From Porphyra umbilicalis (Eukaryota; Rhodophyta; Bangiophyceae; Bangiales; Bangiaceae): DNA of 25,789 nucleotides. The notes under the pieces are model-generated. The model did not search any database and had not been told where the DNA came from. It saw only the letters and a list, made by a program, of their open reading frames with translations. Location: assembly GCA_002049455.2 (NCBI GenBank), contig KV919307.1, forward strand, positions 1 to 25,789. Reading direction: 5' to 3'. Shown in pieces: positions 9,921 through 19,806 of the stretch; the stretch's first letter is position 1; every line of letters starts with the position of its first letter. The position numbers and the translations under genes were made by a program.

Positions 9921-12004
9921 CTATTGTCGCTGAGTCATCTCGGTTCCTACCCCGCCGGCAGCCCCCCCCCCAGTCAACACCTCCCCCCCCCCAGCAACTC
10001 CCCCGTTTTGCACCCGCGCGTACGGCGCGGACGTGCCCAACCCGAGCACCCGCCCGAGCCGCGCCCACGCGTAGCTCAGGTGGGACCGCACGGTCGCCCA
10101 CACCCCCCCACCGCCGCCGCCCACCCCCGACCCCGAGCGGGGCAGCGCAAACGGCGCGCCGCCGCCGCCGCCGCCACCGACGCTGCCCGACCCGCCGGCG
10201 GCCGCCGCGTCCCACCCCTCGAGCAGCCGCCGCCGCCGCGCCACGGCGGCGAGGCGGGCCGGCACCCCCCCCTCGGCCGCCGCCGCCGCGTCGGTGGCCA
10301 CCTCCCAAATGTCCGCCGCGATCTGCCGCGCCGCGTCGGGGCGGCCGAGGTCCCGCGCCCGCCCCGCCATGGCGGCGAGCCCCTCGGGGTCCCCCAAGTA
10401 GCGCGACACGATCGCGGCGACCGCGTCGGGGGTTGTGCCCGACTCGCCGACGCCCGCCTCGACGACCAGGTGGACGTTGCCCTCCTCCTGCCCCGGCAGG
10501 AAGCCCGAGATGACGAGCGGGAGCCCCCGGATGAGCGCCTCGGCAATCGTCCCGGGGCCCGCCTTGGTCACCAGCATATCGCACGCGGCCATGTACTCGG
10601 ACATGTTGGTGACAAAGCCGCGGACGGCCACCGCGCCGAGTGGCCACGGGTGGGCGGCGAGCTGCCGCTCCAACGCCGCATTCTTCCCACACACAATCGC
10701 CAATTGCGCGCCGTCGCGGCCCCAGTCGGCCGCCACGCGGGCGGCAACCGCCTTGGCCACCGGCCCGAGGTTGCCCACGCCGTCGCCGCCGCCGACGAGC
10801 AACACGGCGGGGAGGTGGGTGGGGAGGCCCACCGCCGCCCGCACCGCCGCCTTGTCGGTCGGCGGCGACGCGCCGGCGACGGCGGCGGCGGCGACGGCCG
10901 GCGCGGCCGCGCCCGCCGCGCCGACGCTCCCCCCACCCGCCGCCCAAAACGCGGGGCGGACGGGCAGGCCAAACCGACGTATCCGCTCGGGCGCGACGCC
11001 CGCCGCTTCGCCGGCGGCAGCCAACCGCGGGGACGGCACGTACAGGCGGTCGGCGGCGGGGGAGAACCACATTGGGTGCGCGCCGCCGAGGTCCGTCACA
11101 ACCGTCACGTACGGGGGCGTCGCGTCAATGAGGTCGGCGGCGGTGGCGCCGACGGTGGCGCCGGCGCCGCCCCGTGGGCGGCCCCGCCCGTCGGTGCCGC
11201 CCGCGACCGACACGGCAACCGCCGAGGCGCCGTCGCGGATGCCGCCCGGCGGGGGCAGCCGCGACAGCTCGACCCCGTCGGCCGCCGTCGCCGCCGCGTC
11301 GCTGGCGGCGGGCGCCGCCGCCGCCGGTGGCACCACCGCCGCCAACGCCGCCTCCTCCGCCGCCGCCAGCTGCCGCAAGACGCGGAGGCTGAGGCTCTGC
11401 ACCATCGGATGCACCGACACAATGACCGTCGGGCGGGCCTCCACAAACGCGTCCCGCACCCGCCGCGTGGCGGTCAGCGCAAACGCCGCTTCCGTCAGCG
11501 CGCGCGTCGGGGGAAACAGCGCCCAGTACCAGAGGAAGCGCCACAGCATTGGGTAGGCTGCCGCAAACGCGTACTGCTGCGGGAAGCGGTGCCACGGGGG
11601 GCCCGCCACCTCCACCCAAAAGTCGACGGTCGTCACGACCGCGCGGCGGCCGTAGAGGGAGCGGAAGGCCGCCTCCAGCGCCTGCGCCGACGCGCGATGT
11701 CCGCCACCCGTGTCGCTAATGAGGAGGAGGATGCGCACGTCGCCGCCGTCGGGCGGCACGGTGACGACGCCGCCGCCGTCGGCCGACGCGGGGCGCACGG
11801 GGACGACGCCGTCGACGGCCACGGTGGTGGTCGAGGGGGACAGCGTGGCGGGGGGGGGGGGGACACGGGCGGCTGTGGCGGCGCGGCGGCGGTGCGGCCC
11901 GCCGCGGCGGCCGCCACCGCCGCCGACGACGAGCCGTTGGCGGCCGGCCGGTTGCCGCTGCCACGGCGGCCCCAGCCGGCCGCGTCCCCCAACGGTACGT
12001 CCAT
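9921..12004 (-). CDS. MGD: Monogalactosyldiacylglycerol (MGDG) synthase, GT28 family
   Basis: The product transfers galactose from UDP-galactose to diacylglycerol, making MGDG, the main thylakoid lipid, at the plastid envelope. Signatures in order: ISDTGGGHRASA, VTTVDFWVE, SVHPMVQSLSLRVLR, VTVVTDLGGAHPMWF, FGLPVRPAFW, LLVGGGDGVGN, IVCGKNAALE, VRGFVTNMSEYMAACD, TKAGPGTIAEALIRGLP and PGQEEGNVHLVVE. These are the plant MGD blocks. An insert of about 90 Ala/Gly-rich residues sits between SLRVLR and the VTDL block, and a Gly-rich tail of about 90 residues follows the catalytic domain. The catalytic frame has no upstream ATG. One extra base in the 13-G run at 11850-11862 joins it to a frame with an ATG at 12004, giving about 694 residues with a short Ala/Gly/Arg-rich leader that could be part of a transit peptide. 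The start is the least certain part. Confidence 0.93.
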
Positions 12005-12205
12005 GCCGCTGGGGCCAGGAGGGAAGGGGGTGCGCCGCCCACGCGCGGGACCCGCTCCGCAACCGCCCCAGCCGGTCAGCGCGCCGAGGGCGGCGTCGCC
12101 AAGCAGAGGGGCGGCGACAGCAACGGTCAAGGTCGTCCAACGGGCACAGTCAATCCGGCCTAGTCGACGGAAGAAAAAGGGAAGAATGGAAACAAGGAAT
12201 GCAAA

Positions 12206-12568
12206 CTACAGTGACGGCAATGTCGCCTGGCAGCAAGGCGAGCCGGCAAAGCAGCGGGCGTCGGCCGTGGAGTGACGAGGTGTGTGCGGGCTGCCGCCGC
12301 ACTTGCGCGTCAGCCGGTGGGCGAGCAGCAAGAGCGCAACGACCGCAACCGCAAAAAAGGTCGCCAACAATACCACCCCGCCGTCCGCAGCGGTAGGGGT
12401 AGCGGGGCAGGTGCCCGTCGGGGGGGGACGGCGCGCCAGAGCGGACCGGAGCGCGTCGAGGGGGGCGGGGCTGTGTGTGGGAGTCGACGGGCGCGAGGGC
12501 GGGGGGCCCCGCCGCAGCCGCCCCCGACGCGGCCGCGCCGCGCGGCGCGGCCAACCGACAGCGGTCAC
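12206..12568 (-). other. Possible single-TM coding segment upstream of MGD (uncertain)
   Basis: This open frame has no ATG. It encodes a basic, Pro-rich stretch followed by a clean hydrophobic span of about 22 residues (VVLLATFFAVAVVALLLLAH) ended by RLTRK. It lies directly upstream of MGDG synthase on the same strand. A pyrimidine-rich tract ending in CTAG (about 12161-12185, minus strand) between the two resembles a 3' splice site. It could be a 5' exon of MGD, a separate small membrane protein, or chance. No family is recognised. Confidence 0.25.
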
Positions 12569-13195
12569 ACAATTTTCAAAGCCGTCACCTTTAGTGGTGG
12601 ATCATCCTATATTTTTGTGACGAGACGTGCCGATCCAGCCCCTGCCCGCACTGTGGCGGTACGCGCGGCGCTCCACGTCACAGGGGCTGCTGACGATCCC
12701 GCCACGGCGCGGCGGGCACGCCGCGGCGCGGGATCGTCCGCGGGGGGGAGAGAAGACGCGACCAGTACGCGTACGGAGGCGGTCTGCTCCCCGCGACCGC
12801 GCACGGGGCACTCAACAGTCGACGCGGGCGCGGGCGCCCGCGTGTGGCCGGCAGCGGGTGGCTCGCTGACACCGCGGCGGGCGGTGGGGGCCGCCCTCGC
12901 GGTGGCTGGTCGCCGTCCATGCGTCGACCGGCGCCGGCCGGCGGGTGACGCGGGCATAGAGGTGTCAGCGGCGGTGGCAGCCTCGGCGGGGGTGGCGGGC
13001 GGCGGCGGCGGCAGCGGCGGCAGCGGCGGCGCAGACGGGACGGCGGCGGTGGCGGCGGTGGAGACGACCGTGCCCCGCCCCGCCCGCTCCCTCTTCTTGT
13101 TGGGTGTGGTGGTCGCACCCGCCGGCGGTGACGGGCGGGTGCGCGCCGCCGCCGGGCGACGGCGGGGGGGGGGCGCCGTCCGTACGGTCCGCTTC
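12569..13195. other. GC-rich stretch without a supported gene
   Basis: All frames are long and open because of composition. The translations are Arg/Pro/Ala-rich with no recognisable motif. It may hold the 3' UTR of the AAA ATPase gene and the promoter of the MGD gene. Confidence 0.4.
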
Positions 13196-15711
13196 CTACT
13201 GTACGATGTCGGGGGGGTTATGACGAAGCGGGGGTGCCGGCAGGGGGCAGTGGCTGAAGAGGCTGGCTGAGCAGCGCCGTCCATCGGCGCCCGCAGTGGG
13301 CTCCCCCACACCCAGCCGCGGTGCGACCACGCGTGTGCCGTCGAGGCCGCCACGCTCGTCAGCTGGCCGCCGGTGCCGGTGCGGCAGGCGCCCCCCCCCC
13401 CCCTTCCCCCCCGCGACGCCGAGCGGCGGCAGCCGCCGCCGCGCCCGCCACGCATTGACCGCGTCCCGCCAGGCGGCGACCCCCCCCCCCCCCCCCCCCC
13501 CCCGCACCGCGTCACACAGCGCCGCCAAATCCGCCCCCGTCCACCCCCCCGTCCACCCCGCGACGGCATCGAGGACGCTGCCCCCCTCCCCCCCCCCCCC
13601 CCCCCCCCAGTGCACGCCGAGGATGGCCCGCCGGTCCCCCCGCCCCGGCAACCGCAGGCGCACCGTCTCCCCGAGGCGCCCCCGCCGCCGCGCCGCCCCG
13701 TCGACCGCCGCGGGGCGCGCCGTCGTGGCGAGGACGAGGACGCCCGCCGCCGCCGACGCGACGCCGTCGAGTTCGGCGAGGCAGGTGGCGAGGACGCGGC
13801 TCTCCACCGACGCGCCGCCGTCACCGCCGCCGCCGCCGCCGCCGACGCCGCCGCCCGCGCGGGCGCCCGCCACCGCCTCGACGCCCTCCACAACCAGCAC
13901 CGCCGGCGCGAGCGCCCGCGCGGCCGCAAACGCGTCGCGCAGGCGCGCCTCTGACACGCCCAAGTAGCGCCCGTACAGGGCGGGCGCGTCGACCCACACC
14001 CAGTTGACGCCCCCGCCGCCGCCGCACCCGCCGTCCCCGCCGGCGGGTGCCGCCGCCACGTCGGCGAGGAGGGTGCTCTTCCCCACCCCCGGCGGGCCGA
14101 CGAGGAGGAGCCCCCGGGGGGGCGGCACCGCCGCCGCCACTGGACTCGGGTGCCCCCCGACGGTGGTGGCGGCGGCGGCGGCGGCGGCGGTCGCCGCCAC
14201 CGCCGCCACCACCGCCGCGCGCGGGCCGGCATAGCCGCCGAGGGGCGTGCGGCGGGATGCGCGGGGGGGGCCGATGGTGAGGTAGGGCGTGCCGGGCTGG
14301 GGGGGGGTCGCTGCCAGGGCGGCGGCCAAGAGGGACCGCGTCAGGGGGGGGGGGGGTGGGGGGGAAGGGGGGAGGGGGGGGGGGGGGGGAGCGCCCCGTC
14401 GCCTCGGCCGACAGCGACGCGGCGGTCGCAACGGCGGCGGCAGCGGCGGGCGCGAGCGCCGCCGCCGCCGCCGCCAGCCGCACCCGCCGCAGGGCGCCGA
14501 CGCCATACGCCGGCGCCGCGGCCGCCAGCGCCGCTGCCGCAGCGTCGGCGCCGCCGTCGGCGCAGTCGTCGCCGATGGCGTCGCTGCCGCCGCCGCCGCC
14601 GCTGCCACGGTCGCCGCCGCCGCCCCCCCCACCGCCGCCGTCCCCCCCGAGGAGGTGGCGGAACCACACCCGCCGGTCCCCCCCCCCCGGCGGCGGCAGC
14701 CGCACGACGACCACCCCCGACGCTGGGCGGGCGAGGCGGGCGGGCACCCCCCCACCGACGCTGCGGTGAGCACGACCCACCCCCGCGGCCGCGGCGCGGC
14801 GCCACCGCCCCCCGCCCCCGTGGCCGCCGCCGCGTCGAGGATGGCCTCCACGTCCGCCACGGCTGCCCCGTAGAGCCCCTCCGCGTCCCCCCCCAGGCCG
14901 TCGACGGCGTCGACGAGGACGAGCCACCCCGCGACCGCGCCGCCGGCAGCGACAAAGCGGCCGCGGGAGGCGGCGGAAGCCCACGCGGGTCCCCCCGGGT
15001 CGGCAATCGCCGCCGCGGCGGGCACCCGCACGACGGTGAGGGGGGGGGGAGGGCGGCGGCGGCGGCAGCGGCCGCCGCGTCGGCGGCGGCGGCCGCGGCG
15101 GCGGCGGGCGCCACCGCGAGGAGGGGGGGGGGGGTGCCGCGCGCCGACGGCGGCGGTGAGGGCGGCAATGGCGGGGCGGAGGAGGGGGAGGGGGGGGGGG
15201 AGACGCCATGGCCGCCAAAAGGGCTGGGGGCTGGGGGGGGGGGCGCGGGCAGCAGCGGCGGCGCGGCGGGCGCGCGCAGCCGGCGCGGCGGCGCGGGCGC
15301 AAGGCGCCGCGGCGGCACGACGGCGGCGCCCGATCAATTCCCCCGCCAATGCCGCGCGGCCGTGGCGCCGGGGACGGCGCGCCGGCGGCGCGGCCGACGC
15401 TTGGACCCGTCGACCGTGGGGGGGGGGGGGGGCGCTACAACAACACCACCCCCGTGTCAGACCGACCCACCCCCGCACCGCGCCGCCGTGCGCACCGCCG
15501 CCGCCGCCGCGCCCGCGGGGCGCCGCCCGCCGCGCGCCGCCGTGCCGCGCGCCGCCGTGCCGCCCGCCGCCCGCCGCCCGCCGCGGCACGCACGGGCGGG
15601 GGCGGTGCGCGCTCCCCCCCCCCGCCGGCACGCCGTTTGGCGGCGCGCGAGCGCGCGGGGGCGGGCCCACGGGCGGCGCCCCATGGGGCGGGGGGGGGCG
15701 GCGGCACCCAT
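13196..15711 (-). CDS. Divergent tandem AAA ATPase (PEX1/PEX6/Cdc48-like), frame-broken in this sequence
   Basis: The second AAA domain is clear: LGGYAGPR, Walker A GPPGVGKST, a pore-loop/helix segment resembling SKYVGESE (YGRYLGVSEARLRDAF), Walker B VLVVEGVEAV, ESRVLATCLAELDG, then LATTARP and a GRL segment in the sensor/Arg-finger region. A weaker first domain has the Walker B-like LVLVDAVDG and, after a frame change, VLTAAS...PARLARPASG. Both Walker B motifs lack the catalytic Glu (Ala in D1, Gly in D2), so ATP hydrolysis may be weak or lost. The reading frame moves at 15040-15049, 14747-14753 and within 14344-14390, all G/C homopolymers. The frame without internal stops ends at 13196; one more missing base in the C-run at 13391-13403 would end it at 13359 instead. 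An ATG at 15711 has good context, but the N-terminal 200 residues are unresolved. The assignment within the family is open. Confidence 0.6.
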
Positions 15712-15786
15712 TTTTTTCTCGGGCGGCCACGCGTCCCCCTCCCCCGCCTGCCATCCGCCCCCGATCCGCACACGACAAAAGGTGAA

Positions 15787-15827
15787 AAACCTCGTAGTCG
15801 ATTCCACCAATCAACCGCACATCGTAG
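15787..15827 (+). repeat. Left copy of a 41-bp inverted repeat pair
   Basis: This 41-bp segment matches the reverse complement of 17266-17306 at 38 of 41 positions, and weaker similarity continues inward for some 20-30 bases. It lies just upstream of the AAA ATPase gene. The differences change encoded residues in the only open frame, so I see no sign of coding constraint. Confidence 0.8.
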
Positions 15828-15849
15828 CTGGGCACACAACCTGCTCTGA

Positions 15850-17240
15850 TGACCCATTCAGGAGGCTTACGAGGTTTCGCTACCCGTGGGCTTCAGGGCG
15901 TGTCTCGAGACAGAACCAATGCGCATCTCCCCGATGGAGCGGATAACTCCTGCGAACCACTTGTCATTGGACTTGTATCTGGACAGAGGTCAAGTGCTCT
16001 TCGGCGATTACATATTTTTAGACCAGGAAATTTCGTTATTCTTCGTCATGGACGTTGACACCTTCTGCGCACGAAGCCCTTCTTGCTGTCGCGTGCTACA
16101 ACCCCTGCTCCCTCCCCGTGTCCCTCGTCCGGTCTTCTTTGAGAAACATAGTGGTGGCAATATCCAGCTCCAGCAAAACCACCGCTGTTCTCGTTACTCC
16201 CTCTTCCGCCATTGGTCCTAAACCTCCCACTCACCGCCACCCCCCCCCCCCCCTGACCACCGGCCCGCCTGCACCCGCCACCCTGCCCGCAGTCACTCAG
16301 TGTACAACCTCTGCAGTACAGTACCATAGCACCAACTCGGAGCATCAGCAGAGTGGTGCCAGCAAGCATGCGCGTGCAGACCAGATGCTTCCAACGCCGA
16401 CCGGGAGTGCAAGGCGTGCAGCTCGGGAAGTGCAGCTGACGAGACAGTCCCTATCCAATCTGGGGGGGGCCCGCCAGTCGATGTCACTGGGCGGGCAAAC
16501 GCCAGACTGGCTCCGCAACGACACGTTTAATTCATCCAATAAGATGCCGGATTACTGAGTGGTGCTATCTGATCTAACAATTGATTGGTGGGTGATGTCG
16601 TGATCCGATTGCCCGCCCTCTGCTTTGAGACTTCAACGGTCTCTGCTGTCTTCACTTGGCCTGAGACGCGCGCACAAACGGCTCTGTGTGCCCGAACGGG
16701 CGGCCGTCTCCGCGTCGCCACAGCAGCCTCCTGTGTCGAACTTTTGTTGTCCCGGAGAGCGTCCTTCCTCTTCCCCCCGTCGGAAGCCCCCCCTTACCCC
16801 ACCATGACCATTCTCCCCTTCCTCTCTCCCCCCCTCCCATCTACCCTGTTTTTTCCTCGTTCCGCTGCACCCCCCCTCTGCTCGCGCGCCAGATGCGCTG
16901 CCTTGGCAGGGACATGGGAGTTTGGCCACCCAGCTGGGGGATGTGCCCTGGAGACAGATCCTGTCTGGCGCACATCAGTTTAGTGGTAGCTTGATGGGGG
17001 CGGATGAGGAAGGTCGTGAGGGACGTACATACAGTGACGGGGGGGGGGGGAGGGGGGGCTGCACTGGCTTCCGAAGAAGATGAACAGCACAAAACTACGA
17101 ACATTAAGACAGCTCAGATAAGTGCTGTCTGTATTCATTGCCATTGCCAAGTCCTACATACCAATTAGACTCCCCATGCGCCATGCTGCACGGCCCTCGT
17201 TTGCTACGAGGTATCGAGACTAAAATCGGCGTCTGCGGCC
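15850..17240. other. AT-richer spacer between the inverted repeats, no supported gene
   Basis: Base composition drops to near-balanced here, unlike the flanking DNA. An open frame at 16055-16558 (+) has no ATG at its start and no recognisable domain. A pyrimidine-rich tract covers about 16750-16880. A G-run near 17040-17058 is the only low-complexity patch. The stretch is either intergenic or the interior of a non-autonomous element bounded by the 15787/17266 inverted repeats. Confidence 0.5.
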
Positions 17241-17265
17241 TCATGGGGAAGGTGTGGGCTGCGGA

Positions 17266-17306
17266 CTACGATGTGTGTTTGGTTGGTGGAATCGACTACG
17301 AGGTTT
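17266..17306 (-). repeat. Right copy of the 41-bp inverted repeat pair
   Basis: This is the inverted partner of 15787-15827 (38/41 identical). A 9-bp direct repeat, CCCGATCCG, lies just outside both copies at 15760-15768 and 17325-17333. Confidence 0.8.
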
Positions 17307-17332
17307 CTGATGTTTTTTCGCGCTCCCGATCC

Positions 17333-17582
17333 GACGGGCGCGGCGGCGCGCCGCGCGCCGCGCCGGTCCGCGGGCGGCCGTTGGCGCGCACGCCGCCCGC
17401 CCGCCCGCCCGCCCGCACGCCCGCCCGCCCGACCGGTGTGGCGGGCGCCACCAAGACGCGCGGCGGCGCGCCGTGCCGCGCCCGCCGGCGCGTGACGTGG
17501 CCGCTGCGGTCTGTGGCGGGGCGGCGGCGCCCCCCGACCGCCGCGGTGCGTGCGGCGTGGCAGGCACAGCCGGCGGCGGCGC

Positions 17583-17623
<41 letters not shown>

Positions 17624-18490
17624 GGGTGTCGGTGCTCGACGCAGCCGCGGGCGGCGGCGGCGGCCGCCGCCCCGTGCCGCCCAACGGCCGCGCGTGCGTG
17701 GCACGGTCGCCGTGGCGCTGCCGCGCACGACCCCCCCCGTGCGCCGTGCCGTCCACAGATGCGCGGGGGAGCGGGCGGGCGGGCGGGCGGGTGGGCGACC
17801 GGGCGGGTGGGTGGCGTGTCCGCACGCCGCACGGCGCTGCGTCGGCTGCCTCAACGCCCGCCGCTCGGCCGCGGCGGGGGGAGGTGCCCACCCGGCGGCA
17901 CGGGTGCGCTCGGCAAGCGGCCGACCGGCCGACCCGCGCTTGGCGACGGCGGCGGGGCGGTCGCCCCGTGGGGCCTCGGCGACGGGCGGTCGGCCGCCTC
18001 GGCTGACTCGGCGTCCGAGCGGCGCCGCCGCAAGCCGCGCGCCCGCCTAGATCGGCCACTGTTGCATCCGTGCGCCGCACACACTCGAGGCGGCAACGGC
18101 CGTCTGCCAGTGGTGGGGCGGCCGCGTCCCCGCGAGGTCTAGATGCACAGCGGGGCGCCCCCCGAGCAATGGTGGATGCGTCTACCTTTTCAGGTCGCGC
18201 GTCCGTGCCGGCGGCGGAAAGGGGCGTCCGTGCATCGCGCGCATCCCTTGCACCGGCCGATATCGGCGCGGCGACGTCCACCTTTGCCAACCAGAGCGTC
18301 CGTCCCCTCCCACCCTCGCCGGCGCCGGCCCCGTCTCCGCGGCGGCCTTTGCAAAAGGCCCCGATCGGGGCCCGCCGCGTCACCCGCCGCCGTGTGGTGG
18401 CCCCACACCTCTGCTCCCCCACCTTGCGCGCGGTCATTCCCCCCCCCCCCCCCCCCGCGCACATCGAATCGCGCGCCACCCCCGCCGCCA
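17333..18490. repeat. Extreme-GC tract with CCCG, CGG and GGGC arrays, promoter of the 4-TM gene
   Basis: The sequence is almost pure G/C. It has CCCG-type tetranucleotide repeats near 17398-17435, CGG triplets near 17570-17630 and GGGC repeats near 17769-17815. The CCCG and GGGC arrays are complementary to each other and G-quadruplex-prone. Open frames exist everywhere but none carries a known motif. The last ~300 bases should contain the promoter and 5' UTR of the gene starting at 18494, including a C-run at about 18437-18456. Confidence 0.5.
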
Positions 18491-18493
18491 ACG

Positions 18494-19084
18494 ATGCTGC
18501 GCTCTCGCCTGTGCGACGTGGCCGCCTCTGGCGTCCTCCTCACCGCCCTCACCGCCGTGCCCGTCGGCATGCTCGCCGCCGGCCGCTACGACCCGTTCCC
18601 CCCAGACGGCGGCGGCGCCCGCCGCACCGCCTACGTAGCGCTGTCGGCCACATCATGGGCGCTGTTGCTCGCCGCCGCCGTGCCGCTTGGCACCCTCTTT
18701 GTGTCCACGCTCGCCGCGTCCAAGGCCGCCGACGGCGGGTCGGTCCGCAACGCCGCGGCGGCGGCGGCGCCCAGCCGCACGCACCTCACCGCGACGACGG
18801 GGCGGCAGTTTGGGGTCGCGGCCGCGTCGGCCGCGGGGGCAGCGGCGGGGATGGCCACCGCCGCCGCCGCGCAGGTGCTGTGGTTGGCGTCGGTGTTTCG
18901 GGATGGGTGGCACGGGGAGGCGGTGTTTGGGCTGTTGGCGGTCGCCGCCCTCGCGTACGCGCTGGTGGGGGCGGTGCGGGTGGCGGCAGAGGCGTGCTAC
19001 TGGCGGAGGGCCGTTGCGGCGCGGGGGGTGAACCGGACGGGGAGCGCGCAAGATTTGGAGGACTACGCAGAGGCAGAGGGGTGA
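18494..19084 (+). CDS. Four-helix integral membrane protein of unknown function
   Basis: The ATG at 18494 has A at -3 and opens a 196-residue product. Hydrophobic spans at about 10-30, 46-74, 105-136 and 142-170 suggest four membrane helices. A Ser/Thr/Arg-rich loop sits between helices 2 and 3, and the short acidic C-terminal tail ends in DLEDYAEAEG. The arrangement resembles four-TM scaffold or claudin/SUR7-like proteins only in topology; I see no diagnostic motif and assign no function. The frame is open upstream of the ATG, but that part is Pro/Arg-rich and runs through a C-run. Both neighbours are non-coding or tRNA, so context does not help. Confidence 0.65.
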   Translation: MLRSRLCDVAASGVLLTALTAVPVGMLAAGRYDPFPPDGGGARRTAYVALSATSWALLLAAAVPLGTLFVSTLAASKAADGGSVRNAAAAAAPSRTHLTATTGRQFGVAAASAAGAAAGMATAAAAQVLWLASVFRDGWHGEAVFGLLAVAALAYALVGAVRVAAEACYWRRAVAARGVNRTGSAQDLEDYAEAEG

Positions 19085-19488
19085 CGCGGCACGTGGGGGG
19101 GCGGGGGCCGGGGGGGGGAGGGCGTGGGGGGAGAATGGCGATGATTAGGGTAGAGCGGATGATGTGGCCGGGTAAGCGGCGACGCCCGCAGGAGCCTTGT
19201 GCTGCCGCGCATCGGGGGCGTGGCGGGTCGGCAAGCAGCGGTTGCCGCGCCGTTTTTCGCGGTGCCCACGTTTATACGGCGGCCAGTCTGGCAGTGTGGC
19301 GGCCGGCCTGGTGCAGGGTGTTGTGGCCGACCGAGTCACGACGCCGACTGCTGCGTGGGAGCAGCAATGGTGGGGGCGGCGGCGGATACAGACCGTCGCA
19401 AGTGGCACCGACTGAGCTCTGGAGCGGCGCTATGTACTGTAACAAAACGGGACGAAGCGGCAAACGCAATCTGTTTCGCAAAAACGAG

Positions 19489-19493
19489 AAAAA
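19489..19493 (-). terminator. Pol III terminator of tRNA-Pro copy 1
   Basis: TTTTT on the minus strand, 9 nt past the tRNA 3' end. A second T5 follows at 19484-19480. Both are conserved in copy 2. Confidence 0.75.
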
Positions 19494-19501
19494 GATCGAT
19501 C

Positions 19502-19573
19502 GGGTTGCACCGGGGTTTGAACCCGGGACCTCTTCCACCCAAAGGAAGAATCGTACCACTAGACCATGCAACC
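19502..19573 (-). tRNA. trnP(UGG): tRNA-Pro (anticodon UGG), copy 1
   Basis: The 72-nt cloverleaf has acceptor arms GGTTGCA/TGCAACC with C as discriminator. The anticodon stem-loop is CTTCC-TTTGGGT-GGAAG, placing TGG at positions 34-36. The T arm contains GGTTCAAACC. Box A and box B are intact and there is no intron. A T5 run lies 9 nt downstream on the minus strand (19493-19489), and a TATATA-like sequence lies about 30 nt upstream. CCA is not encoded, as expected for a nuclear gene. Confidence 0.95.
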
Positions 19574-19806
19574 TGCGTGTACTACATTGAGTTAACTGGT
19601 GTATATATTCGGAAGTGGCACCGACTGAGGCCCGTTCCAAGTTTGCTTCGGTTCGCGCCACATCGGATGTGGCGTCGCTCCCATTGGTGGAACGATGTGG
19701 CGGGCGCGGAGCGAGGACTCGGAGGTTGCGCCACAATGTACGCCGATGTATGGTCGATTAGGGGACTTAGTAAGCCCTGGGCGACTTAACACTCAGTGTT
19801 CAAGAG

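Larger units (their letters stand above)
19400..19612. repeat. First unit of a tandem duplication carrying tRNA-Pro
   Basis: The unit starts with AAGTGGCACCGACTGAG (19400-19416), which recurs at 19613-19629 as the start of the second unit. From CTGAG (19412) to the 5' end of the tRNA (19573) it matches 20376-20533 with few differences. This copy keeps the undisturbed sequence ...GACTGAGCTCTGG... that the mobile element interrupts in the second unit. Confidence 0.85.

Noticed and set aside
9084..12275. A 1,063-codon open frame on the + strand
   Set aside because: It runs antisense through MGDG synthase, whose family motifs are unmistakable; extreme GC content removes stop codons from the opposite strand.
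16055..16558. 167-codon ORF in the AT-richer spacer
   Set aside because: It starts at TTG, contains a C-run and has no recognisable domain; it may only be the interior of a possible element.
15787..17306. Shared peptide YDVxLxGGIDYEV read from both inverted repeat copies
   Set aside because: The nucleotide differences are non-synonymous and the similarity is equal at all codon positions, so this is a DNA repeat rather than a protein motif.
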